Part shown: positions 10,528-22,324 of the stretch, one piece after another | How positions within the stretch are numbered: the first letter of the stretch is position 1 | Layout of the letters: every line of letters begins with the position of its first letter | From: Yponomeuta sedellus | Lineage: Eukaryota > Arthropoda > Insecta > Lepidoptera > Yponomeutidae | Direction: 5' to 3' | Assembly (NCBI GenBank): GCA_934045075.1 | Contig: OW203727.1 | Location: 10,174,675-10,238,674 of the forward strand | Length of the DNA stretch: 64,000 nucleotides | The notes under the pieces: model-generated | The model's input: the letters and a program-made list of their open reading frames with translations, nothing else | Database searches by the model: none | What the model was told of the DNA's origin: nothing | Position numbers and translations under genes: made by a program

Positions 10528-12150
10528 TCGCGATTAGAACCGTTTAATATATAACTACAATTATATCCTGTTTGTAATTTATTTAAAGTTTTTTTTATTT
10601 ATTTAGAACAACAATAAATTCATAGAAAAAAGCACACTTAACATGGTAACTACTCAACCACTATGGTTGTCTCATCATGCATCTAAAACTTCAAAAACTG
10701 TCGTTATATGACAGCCCGCACCAACGGCTTAACGTGCCTTGCGAAGCACGGAAGCGCTCGGAAAAATGCCACTAGCGGTAGTCACGGGACGCTCACCCAT
10801 CCTGTACCTGACCACGCCTGATGTTGCTTAACCAAGTGATTGATTCCAATCACTCGGTTTGCCTAGGCCACGAGCGCTTCTGTGTAAAAAACTGTAATGA
10901 ACATTAATCTAATATACAGATATAAAGTATATAGTCTTATGAAGGCAAAATAAAGTAAAAAAATTGCTGCACGAAAACTGTAGGGCACAGATCGTCTCTC
11001 AGAGAGAGAGTGTAATCACCACTCGTGCCCACCGCGGCCTCATACACTCAGGTTTCCACACTTAATTATTAAGTAAAAAGCTAAACTGTATGGGTCCGAA
11101 AGAGAAAAGTCCGAAATCCCATTATGTCACACGAAATATTGCGCTGAAAATATAATGTGTGAATAACAGAGACCTTCTTTTCAATAAGGGTCGCGCCTTT
11201 ATCGGGTCTGTCGCACGGAAAATAGATACCTTTTTGCCAGATTAAATTATAGACCAGCTATATATTTTTGGGTCAACTTCCATATGCCGTAAAAGGTGCT
11301 TCTTAACAATGCTCTTCGCCTACCTGCCGATATATTTTTCCTAAGTGTCGAAGTAGAATCCCGTATGATTAAGGGAAAGTTGGTACCTTACAAAGGATGT
11401 TAAGGTCAGTGATAAACTGAGCTTTTGCGGAGGGTGATTGTAAAACAGTTTTTTTTATTATAAAACAAAAATAACCCGACTGCTTCATAGTCTTAAGTCG
11501 GGTACTGACCGAGGATACGAGGTGTAATGTAAATCATGTTACACAGCGAGCATTCATGCTGTCAGTACATAGTATTACGGCGAAACCAGCGAGTGTTCAG
11601 CAGATTGCGTGCTCCACGTAACATGGTAACTGCTCAACCACCTATAGGCTGACTAATCATGCGTCTAAAACTTAAAAAACTGTAATAAACATTAATCTAT
11701 GTAATATAAAGATATGAAGTATATAGTTTAATGGAGACGAAATATACTTAAATTGATGCACAAAAACTGTAGGGCATCTGTGCCCTTCTCTCAGAGAGAG
11801 AGAGAGAGAGAGATAGTATAACCACCACGCGTGCCCACCGCGGATTAGCACTTTCAAGCGCTGAGCGCAGCGCTTAGCCCCGTTTAATATATAACTACAG
11901 CTTATATACTGTTTGTAATTTATTTAATGATTTTTTTATTTATTTATGACAACAATACATTCACAGAAAAAAGCACGCGTAACATGGTAGGTAACTGCTC
12001 AACCACCTATAGGTTGTCTCATCATGCATCTAAGAGTGTCTGAGGTGTTCACTTAGTTAAGTGAACACTCAGGCTTCCCCACTTCATTCTGTCAGTACGT
12101 AGTGTTACGGCGAAACCAGCGAGTGTGCAGCAGATTGAGTGCTCCATCCG
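10528..12150. repeat. Decayed tandem block repeat (P-Q-R units)
   Basis: Three imperfect copies of a roughly 650-bp unit can be laid out. Block P starts 'gtttaatatataactaca', Q starts 'actgtaat.aacattaatct' and ends 'cgtgcccaccgcgg', and R contains 'ggcgaaaccagcgagtg'. The first copy (10528-11075) has P, Q and the start of R. The second (about 11545-11850) has the end of R, a partial P and Q. The third (11879-12140) has P and R without Q. Q contains a variable GA microsatellite (11793-11812 in copy two). No coding potential; probably an old transposon array or local duplication. Confidence 0.7.
10702..10886 (-). mobile_element. 5S rRNA-derived SINE, 3'-truncated
   Basis: On the minus strand it begins 'gaagcgctcgtggcc' and contains 'ggttaagcaaca' and 'ggatgggtgagcg', corresponding to the 3' half of 5S rRNA (gttaagcaac and ggatgggtgacc). 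It is flanked by the 9-bp duplication aaaaactgt (10693-10701 and 10887-10895). The related block at 11672-11690 lacks the insertion, so the empty site is visible in the same window. Confidence 0.75.
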
Positions 12151-13215
12151 GCCGTTGGCGAATGTAACATTATACCTCGTAACGTTGGTCAGTACCCAGC
12201 TTTAAACAACGCCTAAATGGGTACACTCAATTTATACCTCATCTTTGATAAACTGTTGAATTTCTAGTAGATATACCTATGAGTGTGGTTTTCAGAAATT
12301 TAGTTTTTATTTCGCAAAAAGTTTTTTAATCGATTGTTGCTTTTTACTATATCTACTTGTTACCAATTGACGTCCGTCATTTATTTATTTATTTTCGTGA
12401 CGTCATTCAGCCAGTGTCACTCGCATCACTCGCATCTCAAAACCTTTCGCTTGACACCTCATTTCTAAAAATTGGTCCAGACATTAATTGATCTCTGCGT
12501 GCTTAGAAAGAATGAAATTAATATTATACATACACGAGCTCAGAAAATATATTCCTCCCTCGCTTTCGAAGTCGGGCAAAAATAGCGCAGTAGGGGTATT
12601 AGATAAGCCTTGGGGCCGCCCGCGCTGTTCATTTCCGATCTCGAAGAGGATTGCGGTAGGTACTTGTACAAGCAAAAGGGCTCTGATGAACAGGCGAGCG
12701 TAAGAACAGTCTATGGGAATCTTGTTAACCCACTCTACCTACTTATACAGTTGGATTTTCGGGAGTCGCCAAAACAGGCGCTGTATAGTGGACAAATACA
12801 TTCAACCTTCAGATTTTCTAAGAAAAAGTTAACCCGAACTAAATCAGACGACTTACCCGAATGTTTACTCGACTGATCGTCCATTTTCTCTGTTGTTCAA
12901 CGATTACACGACATGGGACATAGTGAAAGATAACATAGAACAACGAAAAAAAAAACGTATAGCTTTTTGGCTCTTACTCATACATTTTGCCGTCCATACT
13001 ATCCGAGCTAGAGGTTAAGATTTGTAATAGATTTCTTCAATTCACTGTATTGTGTAATATGGGAGGCAAGACGACATAATCTGAATGTACGTTTAGTCAC
13101 TAATGAATTCATGAATTCAAAACGTCTTTCGATATTCACTTTATTAATGATCCCGATGAAAGGCAAATAAACCGTCTAATTTCTCCTCGACGTGACCGAG
13201 TAGGGAAGACCTGTT
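12151..13215. other. Unassigned sequence
   Basis: No gene recognised. Overlapping frames of 60-90 codons at 12484-12876 on both strands look random. Confidence 0.35.
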
Positions 13216-13219
13216 ACTA

Positions 13220-13790
13220 AAGGTTAACCTAGTGTTTCTCTCGATAAGCTCAGCAAGCTATGCAATAGAAGCCTGAGAGAACAACTACCCATTCAAAGCC
13301 TAAAGATGGTATACTATAGCTTGGTTGAATCAAAATTGAGATACAGTATTCAGTTCTGGGGGAAAAGTTAAGCGAAGAAAATAAATAGGGCATTTGTGCT
13401 ACAGAATCGTGCAATAAAGACATTGGTAGGTATATCGCAAAGGGAATCAGGTCTCGAGCATTTTAACAAATTAAAAATCTTGACACTTCCGGGGTTGTAC
13501 GCACTTGTCGTTATAGTTACCCTGGTAAAAAATCTCAGTGTACTAGAAACAGGTGAGGAAAGACAAGACCGCGAGGCTAAAAGAAGATTAGATAAAATTA
13601 GGAATCTAATTCCAAGACTTAAGGGTTGTAATGCATTCAACAAGTTTTCAATATAGGTATAAGACTGTTCAACGCGTTACCCACAGAGTTAAAAAAATAG
13701 CATATCATAAAAGCTTTAAAATGAAACTGAAATCGTACCTACTGCAAAAAAATATGCATAGAATTGATGAATTGTCTACAGGAACAAATT
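13220..13790 (+). mobile_element. LINE reverse transcriptase C-terminal fragment
   Basis: The translation carries the region downstream of the RT core typical of Jockey/CR1-type non-LTR retrotransposons: 'YYSLVESKLRYSIQFWGKS', then 'LQNRAIKTLVGISQRESG', then 'LKILTLPGLYALVVI'. The conserved order is the Y.S...S.L.YGI..WG motif, the Q.RA.R.I.G motif and the L.ILTLP.LY motif. Stops and frame changes near 13368 and 13655 break it, and the RT catalytic core is absent. A dead fragment that has lost its 5' part. Confidence 0.75.
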
Positions 13791-13794
13791 AAAT

Positions 13795-16290
13795 AGTGAA
13801 TTTGTACAAATCTACATACATCATTGAATTTGTATTAATATAAAAATAAGTTATAACTATTTTACTAATTTTATCATACAGTTCATTAAGTCAATTTAAG
13901 TTTTTTTTTTGTTTCAAATACGATTTAAATTAATACTGAATAAATGAAATTAAATGTTCATTGTACGATGTTCTAGGTCTGTATTTGTGTTGAAGTTACA
14001 AACAACGCAGATTTGCCTAATCATCCTTTCGTGTTATCTAACTTAGCTAAGTAAGCTCGTGTGTTACGTCAGAGGCGGCAAAACCTTAGTACCCGGACTG
14101 TACACAGTTCGATAGCAAGAAACTAGCGGCAGCGCTCGGAGCAAAGTTTTCGATTAGCATACGAGAGATAAAAACGGAACTGGAGTTTCGTTCTACTCCC
14201 TACATCCCATCGCGTGAAAGGCAATATCAGTTGAGCGGCGCTAAAGTATTTTCAGTTCGAGAGATTTTACTGCCATGATAATGTTGAGAAAATATTCCCA
14301 ACTTTGTGTTCTTGAATGTTTTAACACTATCCCGTTTGCCGTTTGTCCGGTGAAACGAATGAGTTCTACAATAAAAATGAACTCTCTAAATCCGAGTGGT
14401 TGAAATTACTACGAGCATAAAAGATAGATACGGTCAACTCATGTGATTATATTGAGTGATTTATTTCAATTGCTTTATGCCTTCCAAATACAGAGATATA
14501 GTTACGTCAAGTCGTAAGAATATTAGGTATTACACGTACGCATGGGTGATCCTGATCATAAGTTACTCATGTTATTGAATTATCCCCAGTTAAAGAAACT
14601 AGGAGTACTAATGTATTTTTAGAACAAATGGTTTCACTCGCCTTCCTGACTACATCTGTGTCACTTGGCTCCTTCGGTTAATACAAAAAGTTTCTAACAG
14701 ATCGCGACAAGAATCAGTGTATTTGCTATTATATAACTACTCTCGTCTTTCTTGGGCACTTCCTTTATCGACTTTTTGCGAGGCGCTTCTTAAGCGCCTG
14801 GTCTAGAAGTTATTGTATTTTTGAGGCAAGTAGTGGCAGGAAGTAACGTCGAAATCATACCTGCAAAATGGATTATTCAGTTCCAATTCATACAGGAAGT
14901 AACAAAACTCCCATTTACAGCTTCTGTCCAACCAATCTAATCTAAACAGTACGAAAAAACTTGATTGACTAGTAAGAATACTCCGTTTTCGGATATTGTG
15001 GTAGGTATATGGGAAATTCGTTGACCTAGCATTGGGATACTTAAAATATTTCACGTTATCTCAGCATACTCGTAATGTTTTCTATATCACAATTTCACTG
15101 TATACGTTGTCAAGTACTACACGGGAGTAGCGTACCTTCAACTATGTTCTAAGTTTTTTCAAATCAATCCTGCGACTTGTGACCGAGAACAGCAGTGCAG
15201 TGAATTTAATAGAGGAGCAAACAGATCGGGCCCGCTGCGGAGTTTTCGAGAACTTATCCAATGGACACGAATAAAGTTATCGAAAAAAATACACGACAAA
15301 GGGACATATTTGTCTCCCCGGGCTGTGGAATATGATAAGTGGCGTTACACGCGCTAACGTTGGACCTTTTTGCCGGGAAGGGAAGATCCCGGGGATTCCC
15401 GATAGCTCTCAAAAGGAATTCTCGTGGGTGAAAAATTAGATTTGTGAAACTGGTACGTGCTCGAGTTGCGGAGAGAGATGCGGCGCTGGCGATGGCGTAC
15501 CGTGTTACAAGTTATGCTGGCTACACTGGTTCTAAGGTTACATGGCTATTGATGATACTTGTTCTGCTACGTTCTATTAGCGCGGCTGAATATCTATGAT
15601 AGCAACATACGTAATTACCGTGCTTTATTCTTAACCAAAGGAGAATATCGTGGTGAAGAAACGCCCGGCTTGGTTGGCTCTGCACATACGTAACTGACTT
15701 GACTTTCCTGTGGGCTAAGCTGTTAATTAGGACAGTGTAGGTGCTGGGATAGCCAACTTAAACCAATATCCAGGTACTGTAGCGGCCGAATGGACCTTCA
15801 CCCATCTATTGTGACTGTGGATGCCTATCTCAAAGCATGGATGCATAGGCAAAAATGTTGTCACTCCATGGGTAGAACAGCGCTACTACAAAACAGAAAA
15901 AGCGCGGAATTAAATTTATGGTTCTCAAAACATTGGCCGAAATTGACCTTGAACGAAAAAAATCAAAAAGCGCAGAGCAAAAGTTGTAAATGACAAACAT
16001 TATACTCGTACATTTTATGAATAACTTTGTATATAACTTCAGCAGTTCCCCAGCAGTGGGGACACACATTGGGTTGACTTCAGTGTTTTTAATCAATTTT
16101 AGTGTATGAGGTCTTTCTTGAGAGTCTGGGGTGTTTTTATGACCTTTGGCATAATCGCTAGCCCTAAGTCACATTTATTGTAAGCATGGTCATGTTTGCG
16201 TGCTTGCTTGTGGTATACCTTACGAACGAAATAAAATACATGGAATAAGCAGCGTTTCCATAAACGAAGCAGACCAACCTTTTCTTTCTT
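13795..16290. other. Unassigned; GC-richer islands near 14100-14250 and 15180-15480
   Basis: No repeat family or protein recognised. The 15180-15480 stretch is GC-richer than its surroundings, lacks repeat signatures, and contains blocks such as 'cccgggctgtggaatatgat' that look constrained by eye. It could be a conserved non-coding element. Confidence 0.35.
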
Positions 16291-16304
16291 CTACAATGGA
16301 TTAG

Positions 16305-16400
16305 GTAATTCCCCTTATATGCCAATTTAAAGAGGAATTACCTATTACTTTACTATGTTTCTATAGATAGGGTTTCATTTATTAATGAAACCCTATCTAT
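16305..16400. repeat. Two adjacent hairpins
   Basis: The first pairs 'aggtaattcc' with 'ggaattacct' across a loop of about 20 nt. The second pairs 16363-16379 with 16384-16400 perfectly (17 bp, 4-nt loop). Both are non-coding. Confidence 0.8.
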
Positions 16401-16927
16401 GTTCTTAATAAAGAACTTCTAGTTCTATTAAAATTATCCTAGAGTTTTGATGAACTATCAATGAGTCAGCGCGCGCCGATTATTATGAGTTTGCACCTCC
16501 GTATCTTGGAAACTATACTAGCTGGATGAATGAACTTTGAAGCAAGAAACCAATCAAGTAATTGCAAAGTAAGCTAGATATATGAAACACTCGATGGAAG
16601 GCAACGAAAACCCAGTTGTTAATGCAAACCAAGCCAAGGAAAGAGGATTTCGGCCGCTCTGATTAAAAAGGTCCCTCCAAAGTGTATTACAAATTGGATT
16701 CGAGAGGATAAAAAAAAATACAAGTGCGAAACAAATTCGCAAGAAAGTGCGTGGGTTCTGAGGGATTTCGGTTTTAGTTTTTCCTTAATAAAAGTGACCA
16801 CTTAAGAAGTTCCTTGAGAAGAAACATATGATGCTAAACACTAACGTTTTTATATGGGACTTTAAATGGCTTCTTAGAAGAACATTTACACCATGAAACA
16901 ATATTATTTTACAGAATTGTTTTTATA

Positions 16928-17296
16928 TCATCATCATCATCATCATCAACACATTATGTCCCCACCGAGGGCTTCGGGTCTCTTCCCTGAGGAAGATATA
17001 GGTCATACTCCACCACGGGGGCCATGTCCGGATTGGTGGAGGCTTGCAAGACTAGTGGCTAGTCTGTCAGAAGTTTTGAAGCCGCTCTAATGCCTCTGAC
17101 TTGGCTTAAAACGACTGCCATCTATCGACGGTAGCCGGCACCAACTGCTAAACGTGTCTTGTGAAGCAAGGAGCCGCTCGGAAAAATGGCGTTAGAGTTA
17201 GGCATGGACGGTCACCCAACCATGCACTGAACGCGCCCTGTGTTGCTTACCCTTCGTGATCATTTAAGATCACTTCGGCAGCCGGGGTTACGAGCT
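16928..17296 (-). mobile_element. 5S rRNA-derived SINE, near full length
   Basis: On the minus strand the head has 'gggtaagcaaca' and 'tggttgggtgaccg', both matching the 5S 3' half. The body has 'tccgagcg', 'gctgccggctaccg'-like and 'ccaccacggggg' complement blocks, and the 3' end is an ATG/CAT trinucleotide run (atgatgatgatg). It is diverged, for example gtgatcttaaatgatcac in place of the usual gtgattggaatcaatc. Confidence 0.75.
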
Positions 17297-17458
17297 TTTT
17301 TTGTTTTCACATAATGTTAGTATAGTACTTACCTATTAATACAATCTCATATCTCTACGAAAAGACATAGGCAGGTAAGTTACTAAATACGATAGCAGCT
17401 TTGTGATTTCAGTTTACCAATCTTTTATTTACAATCTACACATATTCCTACACACATA

Positions 17459-17580
17459 GAGCGGTGGCAGCGTAGTCGGTAGGACACTTTCTCGCATTCA
17501 AGAGGTCGGTGGTTCGAAACCCGGTCAACCACAACAGCTTACAGCTTACCTTCTCTTAACAAGTTTTTTTGACAATGATT
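17459..17580 (+). mobile_element. tRNA-derived SINE head
   Basis: A-box-like 'tggcagcgtagtcgg' and B box 'ggttcgaaacc' (17511-17521) lie at tRNA spacing. The acceptor ends do not pair fully, and the sequence runs into an AT-rich body. A single copy in this window. Confidence 0.5.
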
Positions 17581-17924
17581 TACAAAAACTTGAGAATGTA
17601 TTTGAAATAATCGGGCAGTGTTGCCCTTAGCTACGTTTTCGTAAGCTTTCGAATATCAAGTCTATGACCGCTGAATCTCTAATCCTTACAATCTTTTCAG
17701 GAGTACTTAGCGCATTGCATGCAAGGCTCGCTTAGTGTACGACTTTAGAAAAAAATATTTTTGTAAAAATAACACACTGATGAACAAATACGAGTTAACA
17801 CTATTACACAATGTATTTGAATATAAAACTTCTTAAGCCGGTTATAGTAAACCTTACATATTTTACATAGCCTTTATGTTTGTGTAGCACTGCTGGGAGA
17901 AAGCCTCCCCAATTCAGTACAAAG

Positions 17925-18085
17925 TTATCTGTCCTGGGCCACCTTAGACCACTCCGGCAGATGTTGGTCGAGATCCGCCGGAGGGGGCCAAGTCCGGGTT
18001 GGTAGAGGATTGTAGAACAGTAGCGGGCTTTACTGTCAGAAGTTATCAAGCCGCCCGCAAGGCCACTGTCTTGGCTTAACGGCTT
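17925..18085 (-). mobile_element. Chimeric 5S-SINE body fragment
   Basis: 'aagtccgggttggtagagg' and 'gtcagaagttatcaagccgc' match the body of the 5S-derived SINE. The adjoining 'ctccggcagatgttggtc' instead matches the segment at 29828-29850, so two repeats are joined here. Confidence 0.6.
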
Positions 18086-18796
18086 AAAATATACTTACCC
18101 AATATATTTATCAATTGTATAAAGCACTTCTTGTTTGCTGTCTTCGTGTTACTAATCTTCAGTTAGTAAAACGAACACATACATTTATTAAACAAAGAGA
18201 AACATGCTACTTTACAATGTTTCTTTTATGTTTCACGTTGTCGGTTAAGAGAAGCTCAAATTTCTCTCAAAAGGAGCCTTAGCCACGAAGTATAGCAAGT
18301 ACGCGGTTGCAGTTCGGCCGAATTCACAGCACTGAATGCTTATTCAAAAAATGCAAGCTCTTTCTTTCCCTTTTAAAAGTTGGAAAGACGCGGAACTTAT
18401 TCCTTTTGAAAGTAGGAGTAATGTTTTTCACTGCTATTAATTTTTTCAGTCAAGAAGTCTGCAGTTCGGTTTTTCGGGTTGTTGAAACTGTTTTGCAGAC
18501 TTCCGGTGGGAAGTCAATTCAGCTGCATTACGGCGTGTGATAAATAAGTTCCTAGACCAAAGCCTAAGAATATTTGAAATATGTGAACACAGTTACAGTT
18601 GAGCTCTGTAATGTTTTATTTGTGGCTAAAGTGCGAGCTTTTATAAAAACATATTTTTTTTCAGGGAACTGATTGAACGTACTTTACCAGAGCTTGAGGA
18701 ATCGGTGGCATTATTTACCCTATTAGGGGCGTATGGGTGTTGTTTTTTTTTATTGTTTTTGTTTCACAAGAAGAAAATAACATCTTTTTTAGGGTT

Positions 18797-19250
18797 TTTT
18801 GTTAGGGTTACGTACCTCAAAAGTAAAAACGGAATCCTTGCACGACCACTTTGTTGTCCGTACGTCAGTTCTTCCGTCCGTCTGTATGTCAAGACCCTTT
18901 ATCTCTGAAACGCATGAATATATCGAGTTGAATTTGAAACCGTATATTAAGTCGGACTGTAGACTTAATATACTTGAAGTTGCGAAACACTGAAACTTCT
19001 AAGTTAAAGCAAAAAAATACAACTAGGTATGAAATTTGACAAGAAGTATTGAGTGAAAAATCAAAAACTGATTTTTATACGTACATTGGTAAATACAACA
19101 TGAGAAAATTGTCTTTCAATTTCGGGAAAAGCTCGGAAAAAACTGCATGACTCGATTCCTGCAATATTTCTAATATATATGAAAGTACCTACAAATTTGT
19201 ACTGAAACCTCGATGCGTGAGTCCAACTCACACTTAGCCGGTTTTTTTAT
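18797..19250 (+). mobile_element. Lepidopteran dispersed repeat, about 450 bp
   Basis: Starts 'agggttacgtacctcaaaag', includes a (TCCG)-(TCTG) rich segment ('tccgtccgtctgtatgtcaa', then 'gaccctttatctctgaaacg') and ends 'cgatgcgtgagtccaactca' plus 'cacttagccggttttttt'. Ends and internal order recur at 61225-61460 (5' part) and 7535-7605 (3' end). Non-coding and non-autonomous; its class is unclear to me. Confidence 0.65.
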
Positions 19251-19544
19251 TCTCTCGTACCGCTTCAAATTCTTCGCAACAGCTATCTCGAAGTATCGAT
19301 TGCCGCATTTACGGATCCCTACTCTATTAAACTTTGGCAATAAAAAGCTAAGGATTCTTTTAAATTCTCTTTATATCGCAACCATTTGCAGATGTAACTA
19401 CCAAAAGGTTTATGAAGTTTTTAACGACGACACGACAATAGAGAATAATGCACCGTAACTAGGGGAGGTGGCATATACTAGTTTATATTGACTACTTAAA
19501 TAACATTTTCACCACATTATGTATCAGATAATATCTTAGTTTAG

Positions 19545-19740
19545 GATAGGACCTCTCGCGGGTATCTTAGTTTAGGCAAAGACCAGCCAGGTTCTGCCAC
19601 TTGCAACGATCCTTACAGATCTCTTTCGCTTCATCAATGTTCATTTGTCGTCGCATGCACCACATGCCGCTTCCCGGTACTTGTTATCTAGCCCTTTGCT
19701 AATACATCCACTATTTAGAAGTGTATTTGTCTAAGACATC
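19545..19740 (-). mobile_element. LINE 3'-end fragment
   Basis: Matches the ORF2 terminus of the LINE at 47428-48054. Shared features are 'gatctctttcgcttcatcaa' with 'gttcat..gtcg', 'ttcccggtactt', and 'tttgctaatacatccactat'. Frame is lost. Confidence 0.65.
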
Positions 19741-19770
19741 CTAAATTGAATAGTATATTGCCATAAATTA

Positions 19771-19819
19771 CTCTGTCAAGCAGATCATTACAGTTGTAAT
19801 GATCTTCTTGACAGAGGAG
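19771..19819. repeat. Inverted repeat at the LINE 5' truncation point
   Basis: 'ctctgtcaagcagatcatta' pairs with 'taatgatcttcttgacagag' at the exact place where recognisable RT coding begins, with one mismatch. It is typical of a 5' inversion formed during retrotransposition. Confidence 0.75.
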
Positions 19820-20982
19820 AGAGATGTGTCGGTATCTTTCTCGACCTCGCTAAGGCCTTCGACACTGTGTCTATACCAGTCTTACTGAGCAAGCTCGAAG
19901 GTCTTGGCATTAGAGGAGTAGCTTTGAGCTGGTTTGAAAGCTATCTTAATAATAGAAATCAGTGCATCAAGATAGTTGGACACAAGAGTAACATGAAAAG
20001 GGTCCATTTTGGGGTACCTCAAGTAGCATCCTGGGACCCACACTCTTTCTAGCATACCTTAACGATATATCCAGTCTCGACGGGGATACTACCAACCTAT
20101 ACTGCTATGCAGATGATACGGCATTAATAATTCACGGAAAATCCTGGGAAGATGCTTTTGCAAGAGCTGAAGAGGAGAAGTCAAATGTTTCTCAATGGCT
20201 AAATAAAAATCTTTTGACATTAAATATAAACAAAACAAAATACATCTGCTTCCACAAAACTAAAGCCTCCAAACCAAACATATCACCGAACATCAAAATA
20301 CATAACGGAGCAATTCATAATCATTTTTCCAACTTTACAAGCAGTCTGCTCGTGCCCTACTATAAACATGACAACTTCAATAAAGTACTTGAGCACAACC
20401 ATAGATGAAAACTTAAATTTTAAAAGCCATATATACACACTATCAGCAAAAGTCAGAAAAGTTATAAACATAATGAAAATTCTTCGCAACTCCGCAGACA
20501 TCGAACTCCTGAAATACATTTACTACGTCATATGCCAATCCCTTATTAATTACTGCATTTCGGTTTGGGGCGGATCGTGCAAAACAATCCTGATCGAACT
20601 GGAGCGAGCCCAGAGATCAGTTCTTAAAATAATGTACAAAAAACCAAGAAGGTACAGCACCAATGACCTGTATAAAGAACTGAAGGTCCTAAATGTTAGA
20701 CAACTCTTTGTTCTTAGTGCAGCACTTAAAATTAAAAAAGCAACAAAGGCCCCTTCAAGCGACAAAAAATCCAAAAAGATTTTCAAAATTGTAGTACCTT
20801 ACGTAAAAACCACATTTGCCCAAAGATTCGGAATGTTTTTACATCCATTTCTATATGACCGTATTTTAAAATTCTGTGACATAAGAGACAAAACATACCA
20901 CGAGACAAAAACAATAATAAAGAGATGGTTACTCACACAAACATACCTAGACACTGAACAGCTAGTACACACATCAATATGA
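19812..20982 (+). pseudogene. Broken LINE ORF2: reverse transcriptase
   Basis: RT motifs appear in order. 'FLDLAKAFDTV' is RT motif A, with its catalytic Asp (19837-19869). 'GIRGVALSWFESYLNNR' follows. 'GVPQ' is at 20013-20024. 'YADDTAL' holds the catalytic Asp pair and starts at 20106. The downstream region carries 'ITSIKYL..TIDENLNFK'-type and 'ELERAQRSVLKIMYKKPRR' segments up to the stop at 20980. It is 5'-truncated: the endonuclease and N-terminal RT are missing. Single-base losses or gains break it at about 20024, right after GVPQ, and again between 20310 and 20380. The family looks like a CR1/Jockey-group LINE. Non-functional. Confidence 0.85.
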
Positions 20983-21059
20983 CACATCATTTACCTAAAC
21001 ATAAAAACCCACAATACTACATATAAACTACATACTACACCTTTATGCATACACCTAAG
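20983..21059 (+). mobile_element. Probable LINE 3' UTR, first part
   Basis: Non-coding sequence directly following the RT frame. The same AT-rich texture resumes at 23031-23176 and 23427-23610 after two tRL insertions, so the UTR is probably split in three. This is inference from order; no second copy is present in the window. Confidence 0.4.
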
Positions 21060-21104
21060 GTAACTGTATATAATTTAAAAACCTATTTAGAGGCTAAAAA
21101 TTTC

Positions 21105-21175
21105 ACCCATGCCGGGATTCGAACCCGCAACCTCTGGCTATCCGTACCAGCGCTCTACCAATTGAGCCAATGGGC
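21105..21175 (-). pseudogene. tRNA-like unit, array 1 of 6
   Basis: 71 nt, with A box tggctcaattgg, B box ggttcgaatcc and a T5 run four bases past the 3' end. C at position 33. Nearly identical to the other five units in the array. Confidence 0.75.
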
Positions 21176-21413
21176 GACTCACGACATCAGTGAAATTTCG
21201 AACCCCTTTACAATATTATCTGTATTACGTACAGGCAGCGACATCTGACTTAAGCAAATTGCATTACTTACAGCCCCGACTACCTACTTTGCAGTTAGGT
21301 TTTAACATCGGAACGATATCACTGTACCCACATGATTACACTATTTTTATTTTTAATGCACTAACCCGTGCTAAGGAACAAATTTAAAAACCTATTTAGA
21401 GGCTAAAAATTTC

Positions 21414-21484
21414 ACCCATGCCGGGATTCGAACCCGCAACCTCTGGCTATCCGTACCAGCGCTCTACCAATTGAGCCAATGGGC
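21414..21484 (-). pseudogene. tRNA-like unit, array 2 of 6
   Basis: Exactly 309 bp from the previous unit, with the same sequence. Confidence 0.75.
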
Positions 21485-21722
21485 GACTCACGACATCAGT
21501 GAAATTTCGAACCCCTTTACAATATTATCTGTATTACGTACAGGCAGCGACATCTGACTTAAGCAAATTGCATTACTTACAGCCCCGACTACCTACTTTG
21601 CAGTTAGGTTTTAACATCGGAACGATATCACTGTACCCACATGATTACACTATTTTTATTTTTAATGCACTAACCCGTGCTAAGGAACAAATTTAAAAAC
21701 CTATTTAGAGGCTAAAAATTTC

Positions 21723-21793
21723 ACCCATGCCGGGATTCGAACCCGCAACCTCTGGCTATCCGTACCAGCGCTCTACCAATTGAGCCAATGGGC
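21723..21793 (-). pseudogene. tRNA-like unit, array 3 of 6
   Basis: Third antisense unit, 309 bp on. It is the last before the palindrome centre. Confidence 0.75.
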
Positions 21794-22026
21794 GACTCAC
21801 GACATCAGTGAAATTTCGAACCCCTTTACAATATTATCTGTATTACGTACAGGCAGCGACATCTGACTTAAGCAAATTGCATTACTTACAGCCCCGACTA
21901 CCTACTTTGCAGTTAGGTTTTAACATCGGAACGATATCACTGTACCCACATGATTACACTATTTTTATTTTTAATGCACTAACCCGTGCTAAGGAACAAA
22001 TTTAAAAACCTATTTAGAGGCTAAAA

Positions 22027-22043
22027 TTTTTTTTTTTTTTTTT
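22027..22043. repeat. Homopolymer T run at the palindrome centre
   Basis: An uninterrupted T run separates the antisense and sense arrays and replaces about 15 bp expected from perfect symmetry. It marks the fold or template-switch point. Confidence 0.8.
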
Positions 22044-22253
22044 AAATTTGTTCCTTAGCACGGGTTAGTGCATTAAAAATAAAAATAGTGTAATCATGTG
22101 GGTACAGTGATATCGTTCCGATGTTAAAACCTAACTGCAAAGTAGGTAGTCGGGGCTGTAAGTAATGCAATTTGCTTAAGTCAGATGTCGCTGCCTGTAC
22201 GTAATACAGATAATATTGTAAAGGGGTTCGAAATTTCACTGATGTCGTGAGTC

Positions 22254-22324
22254 GCCCATTGGCTCAATTGGTAGAGCGCTGGTACGGATAGCCAGAGGTT
22301 GCGGGTTCGAATCCCGGCATGGGT
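22254..22324 (+). pseudogene. tRNA-like unit, array 4 of 6
   Basis: First sense unit. Mirror image of 21723-21793 about the centre. Confidence 0.75.

Noticed and set aside
12484..12876. Overlapping frames on both strands as a possible exon
   Set aside because: No domain, no splice-site logic and no codon bias visible.
21074..22025. Hammerhead ribozyme in the tRL unit, as in retrozymes
   Set aside because: 'cactgatg' followed by 'cgtgagtcg' resembles part of a core, but the required CUGANGA, stem II and GAAA order is absent on both strands.
22027..22043. Assembly gap or join at the T run
   Set aside because: The 14-bp target duplication brackets the entire palindrome, which supports one biological insertion. 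An artefact is not fully excluded without long reads.
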